Shown here piece by piece: positions 1-12,300 of a stretch of DNA of 64,000 nt. The translations under genes were made by a program, and so were the position numbers. This stretch comes from Enoplolaimus lenunculus (Eukaryota; Nematoda; Enoplea; Enoplida; Thoracostomopsidae): assembly GCA_030248215.1 (NCBI GenBank), contig JASANG010002964.1:116336-180335 (forward strand), read 5' to 3'. The notes under the pieces were generated by a model that saw only the letters and a program-made list of their open reading frames with translations, did not search any database and was not told the origin of the DNA. Positions within the stretch are counted from its first letter, which is position 1. Every line of letters starts with the position of its first letter.

Positions 1-290
1 CCTGTAGCTAATTAACAGCTTAAAATTTAAAACCCCAATGCGAGGTTAACACGCCAGGATAATTGGCTTTCAAACAAAAAAAGTTTATCAAAATCGGTTC
101 AGCTGTTCCTGAGATTCTTTTCGGACAGACAGACGGACAACCGGACAGACGGACAGACAGACGGACAAACGGACAGACGGACAGACGGACAGACGGAGGG
201 ACTTACATCCACCTTTCGACCACCAAGCACAAAACGTAAAACGCTTCGCGAAACTCCGAGCTTTGCTCGGAATTTCGCTTCGCTCAATTA
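1..290 (-). mobile_element. Hairpin-ended repeat family E, copy 1 (cut by window start)
   Basis: Same sequence as 17460-17700 in inverted orientation: TCAGCTGTTCCTGAGATTC, a run of GACAGACGGACAGACGGAC tetranucleotides at about 121-197, and a stem-loop with arms 248-261 and 265-278 (GCGAAACTCCGAGC, one mismatch). Apparent frames through it are only repeat. Confidence 0.85.
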
Positions 291-2642
291 CGTGCAATTA
301 CCATTATCTAATGAAATTTTCACATTGGCATGCGTACACCAGGTAAGTTTTGCGGGCGTAGTGTCATTAACACTGAAGGCTTCAGAGTCAAAAATACTGA
401 AACTTTTTGGCTTCATTGTCCAGGATACTAAAGTTTTTGGCTTCAGTGACCGTGACGCTTCCCCCTCAAAAGCTTCGTAGTGTACGTTTGATATTGTAAC
501 AGTTGTATAAAAGAGTCATCATCGACTTTTGCAATTACGAACACCAAGCTATGGAAGCGCTAAGATGGTGTAGCTCAGAATTATTTTAGGGGTTTTAAAT
601 AATAGACAATATACACCAGAACAGACTAAAGATTGCAAAATAATTGTATGCCCATCATCTTTACATGGCCCAATTTTCTTAAAACATGTGCATCGTTGAC
701 AACAATTTTATATCTATTAAGAGTGGAATACGCTGGTCAGGTGAAAATATTTCGCCTTTTCGAAACCTCTTGTATATATACATACATATACATATATATG
801 CCTTTATCCTAACTCATTGCATAAATATCAAGTCATTAATGATGCAATATGACACACTGAATAGTTGTCCGCTTCCTGCACCCCTGAAAATCAGGGTACG
901 ATGATGACGACGGCCCCTGCTGACTTTTGTCAGCATACACCGCCACTGAAGAAGACAGTTGTAAAGATATTTGCACAAGGGGGACATTGGGCAGCTGCAA
1001 AATCCGGAAAACTGGGACAAAAATTCTGACAAAATTATTGCTCAAATATGGCATTATATAAGTTGCAGCGATATATTTCTGTTTGACCCGTGTAAGCTTT
1101 AAGCATTTTATTTGCAACCGGTTTAACGTTTTGAACAACTGTTTTGTATAAAGCAATAATCTATTGATTGTGTTCGCCAAAACAGGGGGTTTAATGAAAT
1201 TGAATCGTTTGCCTTGTAGGATTTGTTCTACTGGTTTTATTAATAAGGTGAATCGCCAGAGGTGTTTTCCAGGATTTCATTTCGAAAGGTATAATGACTC
1301 CATGTAAGTAGAACCTTATTTTTAACCTCTATCACACAGCATATTACTTCTATGCTTGTTAAAACTCCTTTGCTTCTTTTCCTTCAGAAATTTATGGAAG
1401 GGATATATTCCTTGTATCCGATATTGTATATATTCCTTGTATTCAACCTTGTATACGTTCTTGCAAACCAAGAATTAAAAAATTCGATAAATGGTCTCGT
1501 CTAATTTGAATGGCCATGCTAGTTTAGGTTATTAATAGCTTAAAAACTAAATTGCTATCTCATTAGAAATGTAACTAACCAATTTTTAGCATATTTGCAA
1601 GCGTTCTGATGGAAGTATTTGTAAACTGTGTTAAAACAATTCTCTGTTATGAATATTTTTCTAGCGCTCTCTGGAAATCAATTTGCTACTTCTACTGGTC
1701 ATTTCTTATTGTCCTACTGCATAAATATCTCATACAGCTGGCAATAAATATTGCAGTAAAAATATGCAACTCTGACTGTCGTTCCGAAAGCTAGTCTTTC
1801 AAACTTTGCGAACGTCCAATGATTATCACACAATTGAACAATCACTAATGGATCCATAGGTGACAGCGAGGATGTACGTATTCCCGTCTGAAAATTTTTG
1901 TGATAAAATGGTATATAAAGGTCTCTCTATCATGCAATTTCCCCCCTCAGAAAATTAATACTTACATATATCGCATACGGTAACTGCCGCTACTGACACT
2001 GTTTAACTTTGACGGGCGTAAACAGTAGATGGCTCTCCCACTGGCCTGCGCCGTAGTTCCGACTCTGCGTAGAATAAACAGATGTTTTTATATATTTTTA
2101 GACGTACTTTGGTTCACATTTGTCCATCCCACTCATATTTCAACGTTTGTGAGCTCTCATTGGCCGTGGCTTAAACAGATCACATTACAAACGATTATAT
2201 TGACCGCTACGAAATGTTTCACAAATTATGCGTTGTATTTTTTCAATTTTCATAACGTAGGTGCAATTTTGTCTTTTAAATCTTGAGATATAATCTATTG
2301 GTCTGTTGAATTAAGGTGGGTGTGTTGGGTGCAACCGGGAGCAAAAATGCCGTCAGACCTCGGGTTGTACCCCGAAAGTTAGCTTTGGGTGAGCGTGTGG
2401 CGGGGTCAAGTGGCGAAAATTTAAAATGAGCTGCCGTACCTGCGAATTTATCAATCATTTACTGTCTATGTCTACTTATACAAAAAATTGCTTGTTGGTC
2501 GACGGTGTTCATTTTGCTTTACTATTGATTTTATTTAAAGTAAAACGCATTCTATGATTAAAAAAACGAAAAAGTCAAGTTCACAAATTCAAAAGATATT
2601 TTAGAAACAAGTTTCACAGATTTGTAGAATAACGACTATTAG
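291..2642. other. No gene seen
   Basis: AT-rich sequence with frequent stops in all frames. 870-1035 (GGGTACGATGATGACGACGG and GTCAGCATACACCGCCACTG) and 2310-2420 are GC-richer islands that look like remnants of repeats, but I found no second copy here. Confidence 0.5.
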
Positions 2643-2762
2643 TGACGCGATAGCTCGACGACCGACAACGTTTAATCCGAAATTTCATCGATTTGACAAT
2701 TCGTCGTCCATCATTATGCTTAGGTTTAGGATTACGCTTAGGATAACGCTGAGATTTACTAA
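2643..2762 (+). repeat. Family L repeat with TTAGGC-like tract
   Basis: GACCGACAACGTTTAATCCG, TTTGACAATTCGTCGTCCAT and CATTATGCTTAGGTTTAGGA. Second copy at 17308-17459 and a fragment near 18433-18480. Confidence 0.65.
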
Positions 2763-3519
2763 TCGTTGCCACGGCTCTGATAAAGTTTTATGAATGAAAA
2801 AGCACGCTATTATTCATAAAACATTGCGATAATTTTTAGCTGCATCGGATATAACCATTCTGAGTCCCGTACTTCAGATCATAAATTTGGCCAATTCATG
2901 TGCGAACCTGACTTCGAGGCATAATTGAGTCATCTGTTTAATATATTGGGCGTTTCTTAAGTTTGTTCAAACTTTTTGTCACCACCACTCCGACCAGTAC
3001 ACTCCAGAGGCTTTAACGCCCTGTAAAATAGTCAAGTTTTGTACAATTTCTGTTTCTAGAGAAACGTTGACAGCATTTAGCAGACTCATCTGCAACTCTG
3101 TGTATCTCCACAGTTGCATCGCGTTTATAAATTGTTTTATTCACAGTTTCAAAACAAGCATTTTTACGTACCTATTAATAAACATTTTGCGTATGAATTG
3201 TATATATTTCAATATTGTCAAAACCCAATCAGTGTTAACATTTTCCGTCGTCCAAGCAAATATGCTTTTGCGCCGTTCCGGTTTTTTTGTTGTCTATTTT
3301 AGGAATTTTAAGTTTTCTGCAAATTTCTAAACTTTTGAAACATTTTTACCGTTTGTATTAGCGTTGTTTTCGCACCTTGTTCGTTGAAACGGTTGTGTTG
3401 TGTTTTGTAACATTAAACGTATGTTACTCTAAGAATAAACTTTCACGAGTGTGTAATAAGATTGTGTTTTTGAATGCAACGATTCTTTCAGATTTGCGCT
3501 CAGTTAAATGTCAGACCAG

Positions 3520-3960
3520 CGTTGAATGTGGGTGACGATTTTTTTACCTGACCCACGCTTCACCCACGCAAATATGAATTTTTTACCCACGGGTATACCA
3601 GCGCAAAAAAATCTACACGCGATCCCTCTTTTACCCGCGCCTGAAGTTAAACCAGCATTTTAAAGATCGCATGTGCTTTGCACTATGAAGTTTTGTGTCA
3701 TAGCTTCAACGAAACTTACTCACGAAAGTTTACTAGAATTAGCAAAATTCCAAACCGGACTAAATAAAGCACCGGATAGCAGCTGACCGGTAGTAAAACA
3801 GGCAATATCGTACGTTTTGCACTTTAAAACTTATATTAGTTTGGCGCGGGTAAAAACTAAATTTTTTACCTGCGTGATACAAATCTTTACCCGCGGGTAT
3901 GCCCGCGGCTGAAATTCTTTACTGCGGTTACCCGCGGGTGCCTACGGGTGATGTCACACT
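3520..3960 (+). mobile_element. Non-autonomous DNA transposon with ACCCGCGGGTA motifs, family G
   Basis: Both ends hold clusters of ACCCGCG/CGCGGGTA-type motifs (3541-3660 and 3840-3950) around an AT-rich middle; GTGGGTGACG and GGGTGATGTCAC face each other near the limits. The pattern resembles hAT-type non-autonomous elements, but I could not see a clear target duplication. Confidence 0.6.
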
Positions 3961-4242
3961 CTGTGTCAGACAGAGTTTTTTACGTCGAACATTAAAAACT
4001 AAAATTTTGTGTTGAGTCCGTCTTTTGTAATCTTGGCACTGGCGATTCAATGGGGCTACTCAGGACTAGCTTTTCCCTTAAAAGAATCAAAACCGAAAAA
4101 TTCTGTATTAAGTACTAAACTTGCGCCTTGTTACGTTCGCTATCTTGTCTCACTTTTTAATTTATTATGTGATTGCTGCTGTTGGTAATTTTGGAATCCG
4201 CAAATCGATTTTTTTTGTATTTTAGACATATCATGAAATGTG

Positions 4243-4401
4243 AATGTAGTATAAGCATATTTCTTAGCATAAGTCTAAGTGTAAGAATGAACTTATACTT
4301 AAGCCTAAGCCTAAGACTAAGTAAAAAATTAGCCAAAAGCTTAAGCTTACTCTAGTGCACTCCCGCACAAAAACGTTCGGCACCTGATCTTTACACGAAC
4401 C
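4243..4401 (+). mobile_element. Short inverted-repeat transposon, family A
   Basis: Core of degenerate CCTAAG units (4255-4325), then AGCTTAAGCTTACTCTAGTG and a right end CACCTGATCTTTACACGAAC. Left terminus eroded. Confidence 0.75.
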
Positions 4402-6050
4402 GTAATTTTGCAGATTCCCCTACCACAATAATAGAGAGCCGCCCCAGACTGCTGTTGCGACGCCGCGGTCAGGTTGAAAATTACTATTCGATCTGATTAA
4501 AAAACCGATCGCTTACTGGTTAATAGTTTTTGGTATTTGAATACAAATAAACAATGAAACAATATGCATCGTTCGAGAAACTGGCCACAGAAGCACTGCG
4601 GCAAAACTTTTGCGTCATATGGTTTCATTTGTCATTTTTGACATTTTTCAGTCGAGTCGGTAATTTTTCAAAATGTATTATATATCTGAAACACGTGCAT
4701 TTATTTCAATTGCAATCACTGCACAAGACGTATACAGACAACAGGACATGAAGAATATATCCGGTCCCAAAATTTCTGAATTTAACTTTAGAATGTTACC
4801 TGTTGAATTCAAGAGTTGAGTAAAATTAGGATTGGCCGAAATGTGGGATTCGATACACGTTTAATTGCAGTCGTTTACGGATTCGAGTAATACGCAAAAA
4901 CTGACCACTGAACGATAGTACAGCGTATATTGCAACCATTTATGTTATTTAAATGAAAATATGTTTCTACGATGTCGTCAAAGATATGTTAAATTAGCAA
5001 AAAGCCGTCTTAGTTATTAATTGCTTACGTAAGTAGCTGTGTTGGCGATATAGCTTAATTAGCAGTATGACAATTATATTTAACCAATATTTACATAAGC
5101 GATCTCGTTTGATTCATTTGTGAGCTTAAAATGAGATCTCCGATGAAATTAAAAATGTTACATTGAAAAACTAAATTTTAAGTGAAAAAAATAAGTGCAA
5201 TTTCATTCAGAGAGAAACAACTTGGAAAACAGGGGCGTAAATTTGTTAATTATTCAAGTGCTCAAATAGGGCGTATATTGGTATTTAAATGCATTATGTT
5301 TTTGTACCTTTACGTAGTTTTTTAGCACTTGAAGTTCAGTTTATTTTTAAGCTGTTCGTAAAAAACGTTAAGAAAATTTAATTGCGGCTCGCCCATTTCG
5401 CTCAAATCTGGATGCAGTTCCGCTTTAAATGTTCATCACAAAGAAGCGAAGAGTTTTCAGAGAGTTTTTTCGAATGTTTTTAAAAATCAGAACTAGTCGC
5501 CAGTTATTGTGATATTTTGTTGCAGTTTTTTTAATTATAACTTTATTTCTGGGTCAAATTTTCAGTGCAGTCCAAGGGTTAATAGATAGTAGCAAAACGT
5601 TTCGACACTTATTTTTAACAGCTGACGTAATTGAAACGGATGCAAACGCCAATTTTGCCCAGAAACAAAAAGGAATATCTGGTTACCCTCTGGTTTTACT
5701 ACACACAGTTGTAGAATTGCTCAGATTGAACAAAAGGCTACAAAATCAGTTGTACAGCACCGCTGAAACATAGAGTACTGATTTTCGATGGGATTGACTA
5801 GTTTGATTTCTCAATCGCTTGTTTATACCTAAAAGGTCCGATGTTTGGTTTGGGGCAAATGCAACCTCAGCGTCGACTTTGGCTAAAATGGTTGTTCATT
5901 TTCAAAACCTGAATGTTTACTTATTAATTGCTGATTTTAGAAGTTTAAAAACTTCTTAACTTTACTTGTTTGATAAATTTAAAATTATCGCGCCCAGGCC
6001 AAGGAGATCCAACAGAGATCAAAATCAATTTCTTTGTTGCAGTTTAGTAT
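4402..6050. other. No gene seen; presumed upstream region of thrombospondin
   Basis: AT-rich, no convincing exon and no clear core promoter. Untranslated exons or the promoter could be here or inside the family A element at 6051-6264. Confidence 0.45.
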
Positions 6051-6264
6051 TTGTAAAGATCAGGGGCGGAACGTTTTTCTGTGGGACTAGAATAGAATAA
6101 GCTTAAGCTTTAAGCTAATTTTTTTGCTTGGCTTAGGATTAGTCTTATTCTTAGGCTTAGGAATAAACTCATTCTTACACTTAGGCTTATGCTTAACCTT
6201 AAGCTTAGGCTTAGGCTTAGGAATAAGCTTATAATACTGTTTCGCCCCTGTTCTTTACATTGGC
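6051..6264 (-). mobile_element. Short inverted-repeat transposon, family A, complete
   Basis: Ends TGTAAAGATCAGGGGCGGAA on one side and, inverted, GGCCAATGTAAAGAACAGGG on the other; core of TTAGGC/TTAGGA units. It ends 104 bp before the thrombospondin start codon, so it may lie in the 5' untranslated region or promoter. Confidence 0.85.
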
Positions 6265-6367
6265 CGATGTTTCTAAGACAAAGTTAGCCGGCATCGGCAA
6301 TTTACAGTGTATTACATTTTTTATCAGATATTAACTTTAATGTTAGAACAATTTAGTTAATCGCTAG

Positions 6368-9300
6368 AATGTATCTACTCTCTTGGTTGGTACGCATTTT
6401 ACTGTTGTTCATCTATTGTTTAGTAGTCTGCCATGGTAAGAACTTCAAGTTTCAGTTCGTTGAAGAATTGCAGAATCAGTGACAAGAACGATACTGCGAA
6501 TCAGGCCCGTAGTCGGCTCACCGTGCAAGGGACGGCTGAACATTTTTCATGTTGGCATACATGGGCATTCGGTGACTTACAAACAACGTTGAAAATTTTA
6601 TAAAGGGCCAAAATTCTTCCAGTTGACCCCCCAGGCCCCGTTTGGCTACGGGCCCACTGTTGATAGTATAAAAGTGGAGCTATATTTCGTGGCGGTTGTT
6701 CGCGACAAGTATACCGCAACTCTTAATATTCTATATATAGATTTTTTACCACATTCGAATGAGTTGGATTTCTAAAATGTCCAGCCTAATTTTGCTGTAC
6801 ACCTAAACCCGTATTCTCAAATGTGTATAGCACCTATCACCATTTGATGATGTGTCTAGTGAGTTTCGAAAATGTGTATAACACCTATCACCATTTGATG
6901 ATGTGTCTAGTGAGTTTCGAACCAGGGAATGCTGAGGCTAATTTTTAACACATTTTTCGCATATGATTTGCTCTACTCTTGTACCTATTTCGAGACCAAT
7001 AACTACAATATTTAGTGCGTTTGATAACTTATTACTGATTGATAATATTTGCTATACACATTTTAGAATATGGGCTCAGCTGCCAATCTTGGGTAATTAT
7101 ATTTTAGCCAATCTGCTCAATTCTTTCAAAAGTTCATTACTTTCAACTGGTCAAGTGCAATTATTGCTCAAACGGGTGCTGAACGCTGCGGACGGAAGTG
7201 TCTTTGAGGATGTTTTATCCCTCAGGTACAACCAGCCGAGCTCTGTGGTGGTGACAGCTGCGACGACCAACGATTCGAATCAAACAAGTTTCAAAATTCA
7301 ACTCGATCGATTAAACGATAAAGGTAGCTTTAGAATTATTTGTTAATTAAACAAAATTTTAATGAATTAATAGCTAACAGTCCATCGGAAACTCTTTACA
7401 TTGGTCGGCGTTCAATTTTTTAGTAACAGAAATCCTGCTGTTTATTGCGCTAATATGTATCGTGTGGCCTGCACGTTTTCGCCAACATTTCGGCGTAACT
7501 TTGGGCTCGACCTTGGGCTTATGCTTAGATATAGGTAAATGATTACCTATCTATGCCTAAACAAGCCAACGTTACCTTAAAAGGGCGTAACAGTAGTATA
7601 AGCATATTTGTTAGCCTAAGCCTACGGTTAAGCAAAGAATTCGCCGAAAGGTTAAGCACATGGCCTTTAAGCCGTATTTTTTGCGCATTTCTGTTTCAGT
7701 TATTTTCTTGCTCACCCAAGGTAACAAAACCAACATATCGCTTGAACTGCCAATACCTGGCTGGCCTGCAAACAGCCCGCAAGTAAGTTGGAATATTTCT
7801 GGAACCGTATTCTTTCTTTTGCGAACAAATGCCAGAGAAATACATTCCTCTTGGAAAGTTTTGAACAAACAACAAAATAGGCATTTTTACAAGCTTTAAT
7901 AGAATAACTACTGGATTCTAAACATAAAGCAAGAAGCTATACATTTCGAAACGAATTCCGGACGGTGTTCCAGGTTTGTAGTGCAATTTTACTATAATAT
8001 CACACATTTGTGTATATGTGAGTGCATTTATATGATCGTTTTGATCTGTGGCGCAGGCCCGTCGCCAGCCTCATTTTGCTAAGTTTCTAAAAAATTTAGA
8101 AAGGCCAAATATTTCGTTGACTTAAGAGCAAGGTTGAAAATTTTTAAAGGGTGCTGAGCACCATATGCCCCTTCCTTGAGTACAGGTCCGCTGGGGCGAT
8201 AGAAAAGTTTTTCAGCTGTGGACGCAAATCGGTAATTATACTTCCGTTGTTGAAGTGTTTCAAGCAGTTTTAAAATACATTGTCATTAGCAACTTTGGAG
8301 CATGGGTATTTCAGATTCTTGAAGGGGTTTCAATACCGGAAACTGACAAATAGATTAAAAAACATCATAACCTAAACTACGTTTCGCGCTAGAAAAAATT
8401 GCACTCATTTTAATTTAATTACAGTGAAAGTTTTAACTGATTTCAGGATCACAAATTGTTAATCTCGATATCGCCACTGCCAAAACACAATGTAACACTG
8501 GTATCTGTTATACTCGACTGTAACGATCAACTGCGTAGTCATGGAAAATTGATTGGAAGCCTAGCGCACGTTGATGTAAACAGAAATATTAGTTTGGTAA
8601 GCAGATATATAGATAGATATTTCAGATAAATATCTTATCTCTGACACCGTACAACAACCTAGCAGGTAGGCTCAGAAAAATCTGCAATCACGGATTGTGA
8701 AGCAAATCTTACTGCTTTCCGCTTGCCAGCTGAAACACAAATTGATAACAAAATTTAAGTAAATCATTGAAATAAATATATAACCAAAATTATTACAAGC
8801 ACGTAGATCAAGTCAAAAGTGTAAAATTTGAAGTTTCTAGAATGCAGACTGACGAGGGCAAAGTTTTGAGGCCTCCAGAGCGAAACGGCGTCCACTCGCT
8901 AAAATAGTTAAAAATCTAACAACTTCTGAATGAAATTAGATCCAAATTTAAAGTAGCAATATTAATTGGTAAATTTTCAAGTACTAATTTGAGTTTGGTT
9001 TCTATCTCTACATTTATACAATAACATGATCGCATGGTTTCACAGTAGTGGATAAAAGAATTTTTATTTAGGTCTGCGTAATAAATTTATTTAAGAACAG
9101 CAGCGAGCAAAGCAAGCAAACTTTTGAGTTCTTGTGTAAAACCTATTTAATTGTTCAAGTTTAAACCATTACCTTTGTAGGATAGTATTTAAAAAGTTAC
9201 ACTATGCACGAGTAAACACAAAAATGTAAAATGATTGAAAATAAAACGAAAATCTCGATATATTTTCAAAAATAACGTGGCAAAATTGACAGAATCTGAG

Positions 9301-12300
9301 ATATTTTGTTTCAGAAACTGAATCCAGCGTTCAGTATTCATGTTGTTCCGTCGTCAAAAGACATGAAACTGACCGGATCGTGTGCTGATATACTAATGCA
9401 GCAACAACCACCAGTAGTTGAAGGACGTTCGTATCCACCTGAATATGCAAGTCAAGACCGTAAGTTCACGCCTCAACGAGGTTTGCATTTGTACCTGCGA
9501 CTAAATGTAAATCTCATTACGAGTGGGCCTATATTCTTGAATGTGCATAGCGTCTATTGATAGTTTGCGCTACAGGTTGGCAAATTGACGAACTACTGTA
9601 GTTGCAGATCTCAAATTGGCACAGAAGTAGGAAAAATAAAATGCGAAAAATCAGCTAAATATCGAGCTATACCATTCACTAATTCGAAGGCTACAAGACC
9701 TATCACTAACTGGTGATACGCGCTACACCTTTGAGTATACGAACCAGATTTAGGCCTTAGCGCTATATAGGTTGTCGATCTAAACGACATAAACTCCCAG
9801 TGATATTTCTTTCTAACTCTCTTATCTAACGTTGTTGCAAAACTTACGGCAACTACAGATCTATAGCATTTGCTTGCTTGACTCTACTTGCTAGGACGCA
9901 CGTAGCCGTACTTTCCAATTGCGAGTGTTGTAGCCAATCAGGAGTTACAGTATAAGTTGAGCTTGGAAAAATTCGCAAGGAAAGCGAACAGAAAGCTTAA
10001 CACAATTTTAAAAACGATGTTTCGCGGTGAAAAATTTAATTTTTGAGTGCGTTCGAAAGTTTGCTTCGATCGCTAGATTCTCTAAATGTAAGCTAACGTT
10101 GTTTCAGGATAACAACCTTTTGCAACAGTCACAAAACGTTTCCTGAGTTATAGATTGCTGAGTGTAGACCCCCGAACTCCACTCTTAGGACGATGGGTCT
10201 GTTTACTGGCGTTATTTCAGGTTTATATCTCGCAATTCATAACCTGAAGCAAACAGTTGATACAATGTCTGCAACTCTTCTTGAACTTAGTCAAAAAGTA
10301 GACGCTCAGGTTAGTAAATGCTGTGCCTGTATCTGGATCTTACCGCTGCATTCAAATTTTTTACACTAAAAATACTACAAACAAACTATGGTTATTTTTA
10401 GGTAACCTTAGACTTTATACAAACGGGAATATATAAAAGTAAGGTCTGTCGGCGATAATGCTTTAAGTTAATGATACGGTTCGAAAATGTTTTGTGGCTC
10501 TCTGCAATACTTAACGGATAAACCCTTCTATGAAAAAACTGCTTTTGGCTATGTAAGAAGCTCGGAACGGATTTATTTCAAAAGTTAGATGTAGTTAAAT
10601 ACTAGGCGAACGACGAGAAATTTCATTCTGAGAAAAACTTGAGCCAGTGTTAATTATTGGGGCCTGCCCACTGACACACATAAAAACTGTAAGATTTTTC
10701 CCAAGCCCACTGACAGACATTTAAACTGTAAGATTTTTAGAATTTGGGAAGCTCAGGCGTAGGCTTAGGCTTGGGATTAGGCTTATGTTTAGGGTCAGAC
10801 GTAGTCTTAGTCTTAGGCTTAGGCTTGGACGTAAGCCCTTGGCCTTGCCTAAAGCTTAGGTTTCGGCGTAGGCCTTATTAAGCAGGCCCTATAATTAACA
10901 TAGATCAAAATTTGCAATATTGTGCGGTGCGTTTCCTTTGTTTATATATTATATGCGTGCAAATACAATTAAGGGTTGCTCCTGGAACGACTCTTAAATT
11001 GGCTCTGTCGCTCCAGCCAGCGTACAAATATACTTGTATTAATATCTTCAAAAATTTCAGAGCCGCGGTTTATCTGCGTTCCGTCGAGCCTTTGATGAAT
11101 GTGGTATTTGCAGTAAGTCGTTTTAGCTGAATCTATTACTGATATAAGCAGAATTAAATTTGTTGACGTTACAATTACGCGTTTTTTTAACTTTGGCGTT
11201 TCAGTTTAGCGAAATGGTATCTCTAAATAATGTTATCTGTGCTAAAACGTTTTGTTACTCAAATGCATTCGCGTGAAATTTGACGTATAAGGGTACTTAA
11301 CAATCAACGATAACTTGCGTACACCAGTGAACTGATTTCACGTTAAAGACACCCGCAAGCGCGAACAAACCTTGTACTTTATAGTCACCTGCTCCATTCT
11401 GGATTGGGGTCCGTTGCCAGAGAATATGACTCAGGTTTCATGATGTGAACAAAATTTTATTAGAATGCCCTCCCGAAACGAATTTCTAGTTACGCCATTG
11501 ATAACTGCATCCTATGGGAATCGCCTTTATTTATAGCTGCCCCACCTCGACACGCATGCGACTCAAATCCGTGCTTCCCTGGTGTTGTCTGCGCTGATAA
11601 CGGAGTGACGTTTCGATGTGGACCTTGTCCGCCGGGTTACGTGGGCGACGGTATTCGTTGTGAAAGGCATATTTCTTGCAACGATCGGCCATGTTTTCAA
11701 GGTCTGTTAGAAGTGCGGTTGGCAAAAAAATAAGACGACAAAACATCACTAAATAATTGTATTGGAAAGTTTGCAATTATCACAATTCACAACCACGATT
11801 GCATTTAGCTGTTTTCATGTATTTCGCTAGAAAAGTACAGAATATAAACTGGCACAACTGAAGTATATATGTCCAAGTGCAAATTGCTATGCAGGGCACT
11901 TGGCTGCGACCAAAATGTGAACTACATAACATTCATGCGTGTTTCAATATTTATATAAGCCGTTTCCAATAAGTAGCAGAACCTTTAGCAGAAGTGCAGG
12001 AATATGCGTGTTTCACGTTGCACTAAAGCAGATAAATTTTAAATATGTAGCAAATTACTGTTCTTCTACATCGTTGTTCTCTCAGCGCAGTAAAATACCC
12101 CGCGTAGTAATTTGCGCTACGGCTTATGCCCGCGGTTTGCCGTTTGTCACATTGGAGAGTAATAGATCTATTGTATACAAAAAAAACCGTGCATCCGTAA
12201 AAGTTGTTAGTTGCCGCTGCACGTCAAAAAACTTTGTTTACAAATTGATTTGCTGCGGGCGCCATGCGTCAATACACGTGCATTGTGGTGCTGGATAGTG

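Larger units (their letters stand above)
6368..9459 (+). other. Thrombospondin exons 1-5: signal peptide and N-terminal domain
   Basis: Exon 1 encodes [20 protein letters not shown] and then CH, a clear hydrophobic signal peptide, and ends in phase 1 at a GTAAGA donor. Only the acceptor at 7107 fits this phase, giving CHANLLNS across the junction, with cleavage likely near the CHA. Exons 2-5 (residues about 24-220) look like the laminin-G-like N-terminal domain of TSP-3/4: hydrophobic alternating strands, a LELPIPGWP turn, then [10 protein letters not shown] with the cysteine expected late in the domain, and a second cysteine in TGSCADIL. Exon 3 was placed because it is the only open segment joining the phase-1 end of exon 2 to the phase-0 start of exon 4. 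Confidence 0.8.

Noticed and set aside
88-297. Frames rich in [11 protein letters not shown]
   Set aside because: Product of the GACAGACGGAC tetranucleotide tract of repeat family E.
836-1180. Open frame of 114 codons on the minus strand
   Set aside because: No motif, no splice context, poor composition; probably chance or repeat remnant.
7067-7107. Longer exon 2 of thrombospondin starting at 7067
   Set aside because: An acceptor exists at 7066, but its phase does not fit the phase-1 end of the signal-peptide exon; 7108 does.
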